This document shows positions 8,049 to 17,227 of a stretch of 64,000 nucleotides of DNA, in pieces (positions within the stretch are counted from its first letter, which is position 1; each line of letters starts with the position of its first letter). Made by a program: the position numbers and the translations under genes. A model generated the notes under the pieces. The model saw only the letters and a program-made list of their open reading frames with translations, did no database searches and was not told the DNA's origin. The stretch is taken from NCBI RefSeq assembly GCF_023954305.1, contig NZ_JAMLIG010000001.1:3824963-3888962 (forward strand). The letters run 5' to 3'. Source of the DNA: Mesorhizobium sp. Lineage in GTDB: Bacteria; Pseudomonadota; Alphaproteobacteria; Rhizobiales; Rhizobiaceae.

Positions 8049-10950
8049 GCATGCGTTTCCCTTCGGGATCGAACATGTGATGGCTCACGATTTCGACCGG
8101 GCCGAAGCGGCCGCGCAGCGGATCGGAGACATAGGCGCGGGTGCCGTGCCGCGTCTTGCCGCCTTTCACCAGCGCCAGCCCGATATACTTGCCGAGCGAG
8201 GGCGAGAAGCAGACGGCGGTGATGTGGCCGATCGAATCGCGCAATGCCGCCGGATCGTTATGCTCGACCAGGTGCGCCCCGCCATTGAGCGGGCGGCCGT
8301 CGAGCGAGACGAGGCCGACGAGGCGGATGCGGTTCTCGTCGATCAGGCCTTCGCGGTCCATCATCGCCGAGCCGATGAAGGGCTTCTTCTTCGACAGCAT
8401 CCAGTCGAGATAGAGATCGCGCGCGGTGGTGCGGCCGTCGATCTCCGCGCCGGTGACGTGGCCCTTCTCGATGCGCATCGTGCCCAGCGCCTCGAGCCCA
8501 TAGGGCACCAGGCCGAACGGCGTGCCCGCCTCGATCAAGGCGTCCCAGACCTGCTGGCCGTGGCCGGCGCCGGAATAGACCTCGTAGGCGAGCTCGCCCG
8601 AGAAGGAGAGGCGGCAGATCATCACCGGCACGCCAGCCACCTCGCCGCGCACGATGCCCATGAAGGGCAGAGACTCGTTGTCGACGGCGGTGCCGGCGAC
8701 GACAGAAGCGAGGATGTCGCGGGCGCACGGTCCGGCAATCGAGGCGCCCGCCCATTCGTCGGTGACGGAGGTCAGCGTCACCTTGAGATCCGGCCAGTAG
8801 ACGTCGAGGAAATATTCGAGGTTTTGCATGACCTTGCCGGCATTGGCCGTGGTCGTGGTCATGAGGAAATCGTGCTCGGCCAGACGCCAGGTCGTGCCAT
8901 CGTCATAGGCGAATCCATCCTCTCGCAGCATGAGGCCGTAGCGCGCCTTGTTGACGGGGAGGGTCGAGAACAGGTTGGTGTAGACCCGGTCCAGGAACTC
9001 CGCGGCATCCGGACCCTGGACCGCAATCTTGCCGAGCGTCGAGACGTCGACGATGCCGGCGGCCGAGCGGGTCGCCTTCGTTTCGCGGATATAGGCCTGT
9101 TCGACCGTCTCGCCCGGCGCGCCGTAGATCGCGGGGCGGTGCCAAAGGCCGGCGGGATACATCTTCGCTCCCTGCTCGACATGCCAGTCGTGCATCGGCG
9201 TCAGCCGGTCGGGGCGCAGATCGCCGATGCGCTCGGCCGCGATCGTTCCGATCGAGACAGGAGAGAACGGCGCGCGGAAGCGGGTGGTGCCGACCTCCGG
9301 GATCGGTTTGCCGCTGGCCTCGGCCATGATGGCGAGGCCGGGCACGTTCGACGTCTTGCCCTGGTCGGTCGCCATGCCGAGCGTCGTGTAACGCTTCAGA
9401 TGCTCGACCGAGACGAAGCCTTCGCGGTGGGCGAGCCGCACGTCGTCGGCAGTGACGTCGTGCTGGAAGTCGACGAAGGCCTTGCCGCCGGCCCTGATCT
9501 CGAACACGGGAGCGGGCGCGATGTCCAAGCCAAGGCCGCCGGAGAAATCGCCGGCCGCAGTGCCGACGGCCACCCAGTCCTGCGCCGGCTTCGGCGGCAG
9601 GAAGGCCTGCAGACGCTCGTTCCATTCCGCCTTGCCGGCACCCGCCTGGCTGGCGAGATGGATCGCCGGCGACCAGCCGCCGGAGACGATAAGCAGGTCG
9701 GCCGAGATCGCACGCGGATCGCCCGAAAGCGTTCCGCTCGTCGCGTCGAATTTCTGAACCTTGAAGCCTGTCAGGCCCTTGCGGCCCTCGGTGGCCACAA
9801 CGGCGTGTCCGGCGAGCAGCTCGCCGCCGCATTCGGACGCCAGCCGCCGTGCATCCTCGGAGATCGCACGCACGTCGACGATGGCGACGATCGCCGCGCC
9901 CGCCTCGCGCAGCAGCGCGGCATTGGCATAGGCGCTGTCATTGTTTGCGAAGACGGCGATCCGTTCGCCGGGCAGGACGCCGAAATCGGACGCATAGCGC
10001 GCGGCGGCCGAGGCCAGCATGACGCCCGGTCGGTCGTTGCCCGGAAAGACGATCGGCCGCTCGAAGGCGCCGGTGGCAAGCACCACCTGTCTTGCGCGGA
10101 TCACCCAGTGGCGCTGGCGCGGCTCGCCCTTCGCCGGCTCGCGCTTGTGATCGGCGACGCGCTCGGTCGCGGCGATCGTGTTGCCGTCGTAGTAGCCCCA
10201 GGCGGTGGTGCGCGGCAGCAGGCGGACATTGGGCAGTTCGCGCAGGCCCGAAACGGTTTCCTCGACCCAGTGCGCGGCAGCCGCACCCTCGATCCGTCCG
10301 CCCGACCAGCGACCAGACCCGCCCAGCAACGGATCCATCTCGAGCAGGATGACGCGACCGCCGTCGCCGGCGGCCTCGCGCGCAGCCTTCAGGCCTGCCG
10401 GGCCGGAGCCGACGACCAGCACCTCGCAGAAGGCGTTCATGCGCTCGTAGCGGGCGGTGTCCTTCGCCGTTCCGGCGCGGCCGAGGCCGGCGGCGCGGCG
10501 GATGAAGGGCTCGCAGAACATCCAGAAGCGGGTGCCCTTCAGCGGACCGACGACCGGGCCCATGAAGGTCTTGTAGTAGAAGCCGGCGGAAAGCAGCTTG
10601 CCGCCCAGCTGATTGACCGCGCCGACGTCGACCGACAGCGACGGGAAGCGGTTCTGCGAGACGGCTTCGAGGCCGTCGTAGATCTCGATCTGGGTCGCCG
10701 GCAGGTTCGGCTCGCGGATGTCGCCGCGGACCAGCGTCACCAGCGCGTTGGGCTCGTCCACGCCGGCGGTCAGGAGCCCGCGCGGGCGATGGTACTTGAA
10801 CGAGCGGCCGAACAGCGTGACGCCGTTCGCCATCAGGGCGGAGGCGAGCGTCTCGCCCGGATGGCCGCTGAATATCCTGCCGTCGAACGAGAAGCGGATG
10901 GAACGCGAGCGGTCGACGCGGCCCGGCGCGTTGGCGCGGCGCGGGCTCAT
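8041..10950 (-). CDS. soxA: Sarcosine oxidase alpha subunit
   Basis: A 969-residue subunit, near the usual length of about 1000. The N-terminal 100 residues form the ferredoxin-like segment (SGHPGETLASALMANGV). A Rossmann dinucleotide domain follows (VVGSGPAGLKAAREA near residue 160), and the C-terminal ~350 residues are a GcvT-like folate-binding domain where the methylene carbon meets THF. In the tetramer this subunit binds NAD+ and folate. It overlaps soxD by an ATGA and soxG by eight bases. No glyA, purU or folD gene follows, unlike many sox operons. Confidence 0.95.
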   Translation of the reverse strand: MSPRRANAPGRVDRSRSIRFSFDGRIFSGHPGETLASALMANGVTLFGRSFKYHRPRGLLTAGVDEPNALVTLVRGDIREPNLPATQIEIYDGLEAVSQNRFPSLSVDVGAVNQLGGKLLSAGFYYKTFMGPVVGPLKGTRFWMFCEPFIRRAAGLGRAGTAKDTARYERMNAFCEVLVVGSGPAGLKAAREAAGDGGRVILLEMDPLLGGSGRWSGGRIEGAAAAHWVEETVSGLRELPNVRLLPRTTAWGYYDGNTIAATERVADHKREPAKGEPRQRHWVIRARQVVLATGAFERPIVFPGNDRPGVMLASAAARYASDFGVLPGERIAVFANNDSAYANAALLREAGAAIVAIVDVRAISEDARRLASECGGELLAGHAVVATEGRKGLTGFKVQKFDATSGTLSGDPRAISADLLIVSGGWSPAIHLASQAGAGKAEWNERLQAFLPPKPAQDWVAVGTAAGDFSGGLGLDIAPAPVFEIRAGGKAFVDFQHDVTADDVRLAHREGFVSVEHLKRYTTLGMATDQGKTSNVPGLAIMAEASGKPIPEVGTTRFRAPFSPVSIGTIAAERIGDLRPDRLTPMHDWHVEQGAKMYPAGLWHRPAIYGAPGETVEQAYIRETKATRSAAGIVDVSTLGKIAVQGPDAAEFLDRVYTNLFSTLPVNKARYGLMLREDGFAYDDGTTWRLAEHDFLMTTTTANAGKVMQNLEYFLDVYWPDLKVTLTSVTDEWAGASIAGPCARDILASVVAGTAVDNESLPFMGIVRGEVAGVPVMICRLSFSGELAYEVYSGAGHGQQVWDALIEAGTPFGLVPYGLEALGTMRIEKGHVTGAEIDGRTTARDLYLDWMLSKKKPFIGSAMMDREGLIDENRIRLVGLVSLDGRPLNGGAHLVEHNDPAALRDSIGHITAVCFSPSLGKYIGLALVKGGKTRHGTRAYVSDPLRGRFGPVEIVSHHMFDPEGKRMHG

Positions 10951-11249
10951 GTGGATGCTCCCGGCTTGCGGCGGCTCGACGGCTTGTGCCCGGCATGCGG
11001 CCGCGCGAACTCGACCGAGGAGATTGCGTGCGTCAGCGTCGAGCGCACCAGCTTCAGGTGCGCCCGGCAGCCGCCGGAATGCTGCCAGTATTCGGCGTGG
11101 TCGGCCAGCGTGTTCACCCGGTCATAGGTGTAGGCGTTCCACTCCGCCTGGTCGGTCGAGTGGAGATCTGGGCGCGCACGGTTGGCGTCCCCCTGGTAGG
11201 TGAACTCGATGACATCGCGCGGACCGCAATAGGGACAGGTGATCAGCAT
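10947..11249 (-). CDS. soxD: Sarcosine oxidase delta subunit
   Basis: A 100-residue protein with the delta-subunit zinc site: CPYCGPRD at the N-terminus, then H...C in the AEYWQHSGGCRAHLKLVR region. It stabilises the alpha-beta interface. It lies between soxB (12-base gap) and soxA (4-base ATGA overlap), the standard order. The C-terminal tail is basic and about 15 residues longer than the conserved core. Confidence 0.95.
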   Translation of the reverse strand: MLITCPYCGPRDVIEFTYQGDANRARPDLHSTDQAEWNAYTYDRVNTLADHAEYWQHSGGCRAHLKLVRSTLTHAISSVEFARPHAGHKPSSRRKPGAST

Positions 11250-11261
11250 CAGCGGGACATC

Positions 11262-12521
11262 TCAGTGCAGCCTCGGCGTCGAGCCCTGGCCCTTCTCGTC
11301 TATGACGAGGCCGCGGTGGAAGCGGTCGAGCGTGAAGGCGGCGTTGTAGGGGTGCGGTTCGTCGCGGGCGATGGTCCAGGCGAAGCACCAGCCCGACGCG
11401 GGCGTCGCCTTGAAGCCGCCGTAGCACCAGCCGGCGTTCAGATACATGCCGGGCAGGGGGCCGGCGGTGATGATCGGCGAGCCGTCCATCGACATGTCCA
11501 TGATGCCGCCCCAGGAGCGCAGCAGCCGCACGCGCGACAGGCCGGGGAACATGGCCGCCAGCTCGCTCATCACGTCCTCGACGATCGGCAGATTGCCGCG
11601 CTGCGCATAGGTGTTGTAGCCGTCGATGTCGCCGCCGAAGACCATGCCGCCCTTGTCGGACTGGGTGACGTAGAGGTGGCCGGCGCCGAAGGTGACGACC
11701 GTGTCCATGAACGGCTTCAATCCCTCCGAAACAAAGGCCTGCAGCACATGGCTCTCGATCGGCAGGCGGTCGATGCCGGCCATCTTCATCAACTGCCCGG
11801 TGTGGCCGGCGACGGCGACGGCCACTTTCTTCGCGCGGATCTCGCCGCGCGTCGTCGTTACGCCCGCGATCCTGTCACCGTCGCGCAGGAAGCCGGTCAC
11901 CTCGCAGTTCTCCAGAAGGTCGACGCCGCGCCGGTCGGCGCCGCGGGCATAGCCCCAGGCGACGGCGTCGTGGCGGGCCGTGCCGGCGCGGCGCTGTATC
12001 ATGCCGCCATAGACCGGGAAGCGGCCCCCGATGTTAAGGTCGAGGGCGGGCAGGAAAGCCTTGATCTGTTGCGGCGTCATCAGTTCCGCGTCGATGCCGA
12101 CATGGCGCATCGCGTTGCCGCGGCGGGCGAAATCATCGAGCTGCGACGTCGAGTTGGCGAGGTTAAGACAACCGCGCTGCGAGAACATGACGTTGTAGTT
12201 GAGATCGTGGGACAGATTCTCCCACAGCTTCATCGAGTGCTCGTAGAAGTGCTGATTCTGCGGCAGAAGATAGTTGGAACGGATCATGGTCGTGTTGCGG
12301 CCGATATTGCCCTGACCAAGCCAGCCGCGCTCCACAACCGCGACATTGGTGATGCCGTGCTCCTTGGCGAGATAGTAGGCCGTCGAGAGCCCGTGCCCGC
12401 CGCCGCCGACGATCACGACATCGTATTCGGGCTTGGGGTCGGGTTTGCGCCACGCGGGTTTCCAGTCCGGAGTCGCCGAGAAGGCGTTCCGCAACAGGGA
12501 AAAGACCGAATATTCCGCCAT
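11262..12521 (-). CDS. soxB: Sarcosine oxidase beta subunit
   Basis: A 419-residue flavoprotein subunit that carries the covalent FMN and non-covalent FAD and performs the sarcosine oxidation. The N-terminal AEYSVFSLLRNA and the FAD motif VVIVGGGGHGLSTAYYLA are classic SoxB. The ATG at 12519-12521 is chosen because it restores the family length; the longer upstream frame is arginine-rich and lacks conservation signs. It is the first gene of soxBDAG. A 183-base divergent region separates it from the mechanosensitive channel gene. Confidence 0.95.
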   Translation of the reverse strand: MAEYSVFSLLRNAFSATPDWKPAWRKPDPKPEYDVVIVGGGGHGLSTAYYLAKEHGITNVAVVERGWLGQGNIGRNTTMIRSNYLLPQNQHFYEHSMKLWENLSHDLNYNVMFSQRGCLNLANSTSQLDDFARRGNAMRHVGIDAELMTPQQIKAFLPALDLNIGGRFPVYGGMIQRRAGTARHDAVAWGYARGADRRGVDLLENCEVTGFLRDGDRIAGVTTTRGEIRAKKVAVAVAGHTGQLMKMAGIDRLPIESHVLQAFVSEGLKPFMDTVVTFGAGHLYVTQSDKGGMVFGGDIDGYNTYAQRGNLPIVEDVMSELAAMFPGLSRVRLLRSWGGIMDMSMDGSPIITAGPLPGMYLNAGWCYGGFKATPASGWCFAWTIARDEPHPYNAAFTLDRFHRGLVIDEKGQGSTPRLH

Positions 12522-12704
12522 GAGCGCCAGTGCCTCGCCGGTAGTCGTGTCGAGAGTATAGAGCGGCCGATGTGGCGAAGGCGAGGAATGCGCCATGGCT
12601 TTTCGAAAGGCCGACCCGCGCCTTGCCGGAGGGGTTGGCCGCCTTGCCGCGACCGGCCGGCGCAATTATGGATGGACCGGACGAATCCGGCGGCGTGAAC
12701 GCGT

Positions 12705-15209
12705 TTGAACAATCATCCTCTCGACAGACTCGCGGCCTTTCTCATCGCGCTGCTGACCCTCACGGTTCTCGCGATGGCGCCGGTCGTCGCGCAGGAGGCG
12801 GTGCCGGAGATCGTCGCCTCCCAGCAGAAGGTGATCGCCGATCTCGGCGCCAAGGCCGACGAGATCGAAAAGCGTATCGAGGCGAACGCGGACGATGACG
12901 GCCGGCTCGCCGACCTGCGCGTCGAACTGGACGTGCTCGCCAAGGACCTGCTCAAGGCGGGCGTCGCCTTCCGACCCCGGCTGACCGAGATCAATACGCG
13001 TCTGGAATCGCTCGGCTCTCCCCCGGGCGAAGGCCAGCCGCCCGAAGCGGAGCTGCTGGCGAAGGAGCGGCAGGCACTGCTCAGCGAAAAGAGCCAGATC
13101 AATGTGCTCCTCGGCGAGGCGGAAACGATCTCGCTGCGCGTCAACCGGCTGATCGCCGAGATCGCGCAGATGCGCCGGGATCTGTTCGCCAACACGCTGT
13201 CGAAGCGCTACGAGATAGACTACGCGCTGCTCGGCCAGGTCGTCGCCGACCTGACCGACGAGCTCGCCAGGCTCTATTCGACGGTTGCGGCCTGGCTGAA
13301 ATTCGTCGTCCAGTACAAGCTGTCGTCGGTGCTAACGGCCGCATTTTTCGCCGTTGCGGGCGCCGCGGTGCTGATGATCGGCGGTCGCCGGCTGTTCGCG
13401 GGACTGCTCAACGCGGACGCGAGCGATCCCGATCCGCCCTATATCAGCCGTCTCTCTGTGGCATTCTGGTCGACGTTGCTGCGCTCAGCGTCGGTCACCG
13501 TCTTCTTCGCCAGTACCTGGTTCTTCTTCGACTACTTCGACGTCCTGCGCGGCGACATCGGCGCGATGCTGATGGCGGCGTTCACAGTCGTCGTGCTCGT
13601 CCTCTTCGTCCACCGCCTGGCGCATGCCGTCCTGTCGCCGAAATTGCCGACGTGGCGCTTGCTCGAGATCGAACCGCGGCCCGCAAGGCTGCTGGTCTGG
13701 CTGATCACCGCCATGGCGGTCGCGACCGGTGTGGACTATCTTCTCGGAGAGGTTTTCCGGATACGCGGGGCGCCGCTGGCGCTGACCGTAGGCGAGTCGC
13801 TCGCCGCTTCGGTCATCGTCGGCATCTTGATGATCCTGATTGCCTCGGTGAAGCCCTTCGCGGGCGACGACGGGCGACACCGGCCCTGGCCAACGCTCCT
13901 GCGCATCGCGTTCTACCTGGTCGGTGGGCTCACCGTCCTGATGGCGCTGCTCGGCTATATCGGCCTGGCCAAATACGTCTCGCAGCAGATCGTCATCACC
14001 GGAGCGACGCTGGCGCTGATGTATATCGGCGTGCTCAGCGGTCGTGCGGTTGCCGAAGAAGGTGCGTTCGCCGGAACGGCGCTCGGGCGACGGCTGGGGG
14101 AACGGTTCCGAATCGACGAGGCGACATTCGATCAACTGGGTCTCGCCACCAGTATCCTGATCAATATTCTCGTTCTGTTCGTCGGCGTACCGATGATCCT
14201 TCTCCACCTCGGTTTCCAGTGGGGCGACATCCGGGCTTGGGCCTACTCGATCGCGACAGAGATCCGCGTCGGCACGGTCTCCTTCTCGCTGATCGGCATC
14301 GTCACCGGCATTGCGGTGTTCGCCATCGGCTTCTTCGCCACGCGCTGGTTCCAGGGATGGCTCGACGATTCGGTCATGACGCGCGGCCGCGTCGACGCCG
14401 GCGTGCGCAATTCGATCCGCACCGCCGTCGGCTATGCCGGCGTGGGTCTGGCCGGCCTGATCGGCATTTCGGCGGCGGGCATCGATCTGTCCAACCTGGC
14501 GCTGATCGCCGGCGCGTTGTCCCTCGGCATCGGCTTCGGCCTGCAGAACGTGGTCTCAAACTTCGTCTCGGGTCTGATCCTGCTGGCGGAGCGGCCGTTC
14601 AAGGTGGGCGACTGGATAGTCGCCGGCGCCGTCCAGGGCACCGTCAAGAAGATCAGCGTCCGCGCGACCGAGATCGAGACATTCCAGCGCCAGACGGTGA
14701 TCATGCCCAATTCGGAGCTGATCAACGCCGCGGTCGGCAACTGGACGCATAGGAACAAGCTCGGCCGAATAGAGATCCCGGTCGGAGTCGCATACGGATC
14801 GGATGCCAGGAAGGTCCATGCCCTCCTTATGGAGATCGCCTCGGCTCACCCCATGGTTCTGAAGAATCCGGAGCCCTCCGTCGCGTTCATCCGCTTCGGG
14901 GATTCCTCGCTCGATTTCGAGATAAGGGTGTTCCTGTCGGATGTGCTGAACGGCGTTAAGGTGCAAAACGACATCCGCTTCACCATTCTCGAAGCGTTCG
15001 CGCAGCGCTCGATCGAGATCCCGTATCCGCATCGCACGCTGATCATCGGTCAGGACGACCTGGCGCGCGCGACCGACACGTCAGCCGCTCAGGCGGCGGG
15101 CTCCGAAACGGGGACGGCCGTCGCGGATGTCGCGGCGAAACCCGCCGCGCGGCGCCGCCGCGCACGGCCAAGCCCCGATATCGACCCCGACGCCGACGAT
15201 GAAAGCTGA
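12705..15209 (+). CDS. MscS-family mechanosensitive channel with DUF3772 N-terminal region
   Basis: An 834-residue inner-membrane channel that opens on hypo-osmotic membrane tension. A signal peptide (about residues 1-29, cleavage near VVAQE) precedes a periplasmic coiled region of about 150 residues (DUF3772 type), then about ten transmembrane segments, and the MscS pore/beta domain. The pore helix and hinge GIGFGLQNVVSNFVSGL and the AERPFKVGD turn after it are diagnostic. The start is a TTG at 12705, supported by the signal peptide that follows directly. The C-terminal ~50 residues are an Ala/Arg/Asp-rich tail. Release of osmolytes fits the betaine-related genes nearby, but no operon link is visible. 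Confidence 0.9.
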   Translation: MNNHPLDRLAAFLIALLTLTVLAMAPVVAQEAVPEIVASQQKVIADLGAKADEIEKRIEANADDDGRLADLRVELDVLAKDLLKAGVAFRPRLTEINTRLESLGSPPGEGQPPEAELLAKERQALLSEKSQINVLLGEAETISLRVNRLIAEIAQMRRDLFANTLSKRYEIDYALLGQVVADLTDELARLYSTVAAWLKFVVQYKLSSVLTAAFFAVAGAAVLMIGGRRLFAGLLNADASDPDPPYISRLSVAFWSTLLRSASVTVFFASTWFFFDYFDVLRGDIGAMLMAAFTVVVLVLFVHRLAHAVLSPKLPTWRLLEIEPRPARLLVWLITAMAVATGVDYLLGEVFRIRGAPLALTVGESLAASVIVGILMILIASVKPFAGDDGRHRPWPTLLRIAFYLVGGLTVLMALLGYIGLAKYVSQQIVITGATLALMYIGVLSGRAVAEEGAFAGTALGRRLGERFRIDEATFDQLGLATSILINILVLFVGVPMILLHLGFQWGDIRAWAYSIATEIRVGTVSFSLIGIVTGIAVFAIGFFATRWFQGWLDDSVMTRGRVDAGVRNSIRTAVGYAGVGLAGLIGISAAGIDLSNLALIAGALSLGIGFGLQNVVSNFVSGLILLAERPFKVGDWIVAGAVQGTVKKISVRATEIETFQRQTVIMPNSELINAAVGNWTHRNKLGRIEIPVGVAYGSDARKVHALLMEIASAHPMVLKNPEPSVAFIRFGDSSLDFEIRVFLSDVLNGVKVQNDIRFTILEAFAQRSIEIPYPHRTLIIGQDDLARATDTSAAQAAGSETGTAVADVAAKPAARRRRARPSPDIDPDADDES

Positions 15210-15316
15210 ACGCCTTGTTCAGTTGCCGTTCAGGCGGGATTGCATATAAGCTCCCTCGCGAAGGGCGATCTCGTCCTCGCATTGGACAGAAGGCGGTGGA
15301 AACACCGGTTCAGGCG

Positions 15317-15577
15317 ATGAAGAAGTTTCTGGTGACGGCCGCGGCTCTGCTTGCGCTGACTTCGCAGGGGAATGCCGCGAGCATCGTCAACAATGACAGC
15401 GAAGCGCGCACGGTCATCGTGACCGAGGGCAGCAGCCAGCAGGAGCTGTCGCTGGCCAGCGGCGAACGCGCCGAGTTCTGCCCGAGCGGTTGCTTCGTCT
15501 CACTTTCCGGCGAGCGCGAGACTCTGCTCGGCACCGAGCAGGTGGAAATCACAGGCGGCAAGATGCGGCTGCGCTGA
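15317..15577 (+). CDS. Small exported protein of unknown function
   Basis: An 86-residue protein with a clear Sec signal peptide (KKFLVTAAALLALTSQGNA, cleavage near residue 21), so the mature chain of about 65 residues is periplasmic. It contains one Cys pair, CPSGC, which could form a disulfide. The start at 15317 is chosen for the signal peptide. A strong terminator follows. No family recognised. Confidence 0.7.
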   Translation: MKKFLVTAAALLALTSQGNAASIVNNDSEARTVIVTEGSSQQELSLASGERAEFCPSGCFVSLSGERETLLGTEQVEITGGKMRLR

Positions 15578-15603
15578 GCATCTGGAAGGACTGATCTTGC
15601 GAG

Positions 15604-15632
15604 GCCGGGCGATTGCCCGGCTTTGATGTTTT
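15604..15632 (+). terminator. Rho-independent terminator
   Basis: GCCGGGC (15604-15610) and GCCCGGC (15615-15621) form a 7-bp stem with a GATT loop, followed by the T-rich tttgatgtttt. It ends the transcript of the small exported protein. Confidence 0.7.
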
Positions 15633-15763
15633 CCGGCAACCCTTAATTAAGCCTGACAGTCGATTCCGGCCGAAGCCGGCCTTTCCGGGCCGACCGGATT
15701 CAGCTTTCCGTAGCCTGCCATGACTAGTGTTCGGCCCAGCGCTCCGAGGAAGATGCGCGGGCA

Positions 15764-17227
15764 ATGAGGCAGGATAGCTCAAACATGGACGCCAGGACGG
15801 AGAACGTCGCCATCCCGCTTGCCGTCGATCTGGACGGGACGCTGATTGCGACCGACCTGTTGTGGGAAGGCCTGTTCCTTCTGATCCGCCGGAATCCGCT
15901 GTATCTCTTCGCCGCCTTCTATTGGGCGGCTTCGGGCGGGCCGGGGCGGCTCAAATGCGAAATCGCCGAGCGGATCGACATCGATCCCTCCACTCTGCCG
16001 TACCGGCCCGAAGTCCTTGCCCGTCTGCGCGAGGAACACGCGGCCGGCCGCCGCCTGGTGCTTGCCACCGGTACCCCGCGCAAATTCGCCGAAGCGATCG
16101 CCAATCATCTGGAACTGTTCGACCTGGTGCTCGCCACCGACCGGCTCGGAAATCTCACCTCGAAGCGAAAGTACGCCGCGCTCGAGGTTGCCTTCGGCGA
16201 CGGCGGCTTCGACTACGCCGGCAACAGCCGGCACGACCTCGCAGTGTTCGACAAGGCGCGGGCCGCGTGGATCGTAGCGCCTGACCGCGCGGCGGCGCGA
16301 TGGCACAGGCGCCATGGCGGCGAACTGATCGAGACGCCGAAGCCGACCACAAAGACGCTGGTCAAGATGCTGCGTGCTCACCAGTGGCTGAAGAACGTGC
16401 TGATCGCAGTTCCGATGGTGCTCAGCCACGAATATTTCAATCCACAGATGCTGCTCGCCTGCGCGATCGCCTTCGTCTCGTTCTCGGCCGCCGCGTCGGC
16501 GATCTATATCGTCAACGACTTCTTCGACCTGGCGCTCGACCGCCGCCACGCGACGAAGCGCAATCGGCCTTTCGCCAGCGGACTCCTGTCCATGCCGTTC
16601 GGCATGGCCTGCGCGGCGGTTCTCCTGGTGATCAGCTTCGGCGCGGCGATGTTCCTGCCATGGGAGTTCGGCGCCGTGCTCGGCGCCTATCTGGTCGCGA
16701 CGACCGCCTATTCGCTCTCGCTCAAGCGCATGCTCCTGATCGACGTGATGACGCTCGCAGGTCTCTATACAATGCGCATCCTGGCGGGAGCTGCCGCTAC
16801 CGGAACCGACGTTTCGTTCTGGCTGCTCGCCTTTTCGATCTTCTTCTTTCTCTCGCTCGCGCTGGTGAAACGCTACGTTGAACTGCGCACCACGATGATC
16901 AAGGTCGGCGAGCGCATCGCGGGGCGCGGCTACCGCGCCGAGGACCAGGAGATCATCGCCCAGGCCGGCATGGCGTCCGCCTTTGCCTCCGCCCTGGTGC
17001 TGGCGCTCTACATCGACAGCGACGTCATCAAGGAGCAATACGCGCAGCCGGCGCTGGTCTGGCCGCTGGCGCCGATCGTCCTCTACATGACGATGCGAAT
17101 CTGGATCCTGGCGCGCCGGGACGAGATGCACGACGATCCCATCGTGTTCATCATCCGCGACTGGCGCAGCCAGCTCGTGGCGGCCTTCGGCGCTCTGCTT
17201 CTGTTCGGTGCGGTGCTTATCAAGTGA
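15764..17227 (+). CDS. HAD-UbiA fusion, decaprenyl-phosphate phosphoribosyltransferase-like
   Basis: A 487-residue protein with an N-terminal HAD hydrolase domain (DLDGT at residues 22-26) and a C-terminal polytopic UbiA-family prenyltransferase domain from about residue 200. The UbiA metal motif NDFFDLALD is at residues 251-259, followed by KRNRP. The LRAHQWLKN segment (203-211) recalls Rv3806c/NoeC, which transfer phosphoribose to polyprenyl phosphate; the fused HAD phosphatase could remove the 5-phosphate. The product would be polyprenyl-phospho-ribose in the inner membrane. It overlaps the next gene, a DprE1 homologue, at GTGA, which strengthens the assignment. An in-frame ATG at 15785 is an alternative start. 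Confidence 0.8.
   Translation: MRQDSSNMDARTENVAIPLAVDLDGTLIATDLLWEGLFLLIRRNPLYLFAAFYWAASGGPGRLKCEIAERIDIDPSTLPYRPEVLARLREEHAAGRRLVLATGTPRKFAEAIANHLELFDLVLATDRLGNLTSKRKYAALEVAFGDGGFDYAGNSRHDLAVFDKARAAWIVAPDRAAARWHRRHGGELIETPKPTTKTLVKMLRAHQWLKNVLIAVPMVLSHEYFNPQMLLACAIAFVSFSAAASAIYIVNDFFDLALDRRHATKRNRPFASGLLSMPFGMACAAVLLVISFGAAMFLPWEFGAVLGAYLVATTAYSLSLKRMLLIDVMTLAGLYTMRILAGAAATGTDVSFWLLAFSIFFFLSLALVKRYVELRTTMIKVGERIAGRGYRAEDQEIIAQAGMASAFASALVLALYIDSDVIKEQYAQPALVWPLAPIVLYMTMRIWILARRDEMHDDPIVFIIRDWRSQLVAAFGALLLFGAVLIK

Noticed and set aside
8047..11127. A 1026-codon open frame on the plus strand opposite soxA/soxD
   Set aside because: It mirrors the conserved soxA and soxD genes, lacks any family motif, and such antisense frames are common in high-GC DNA.
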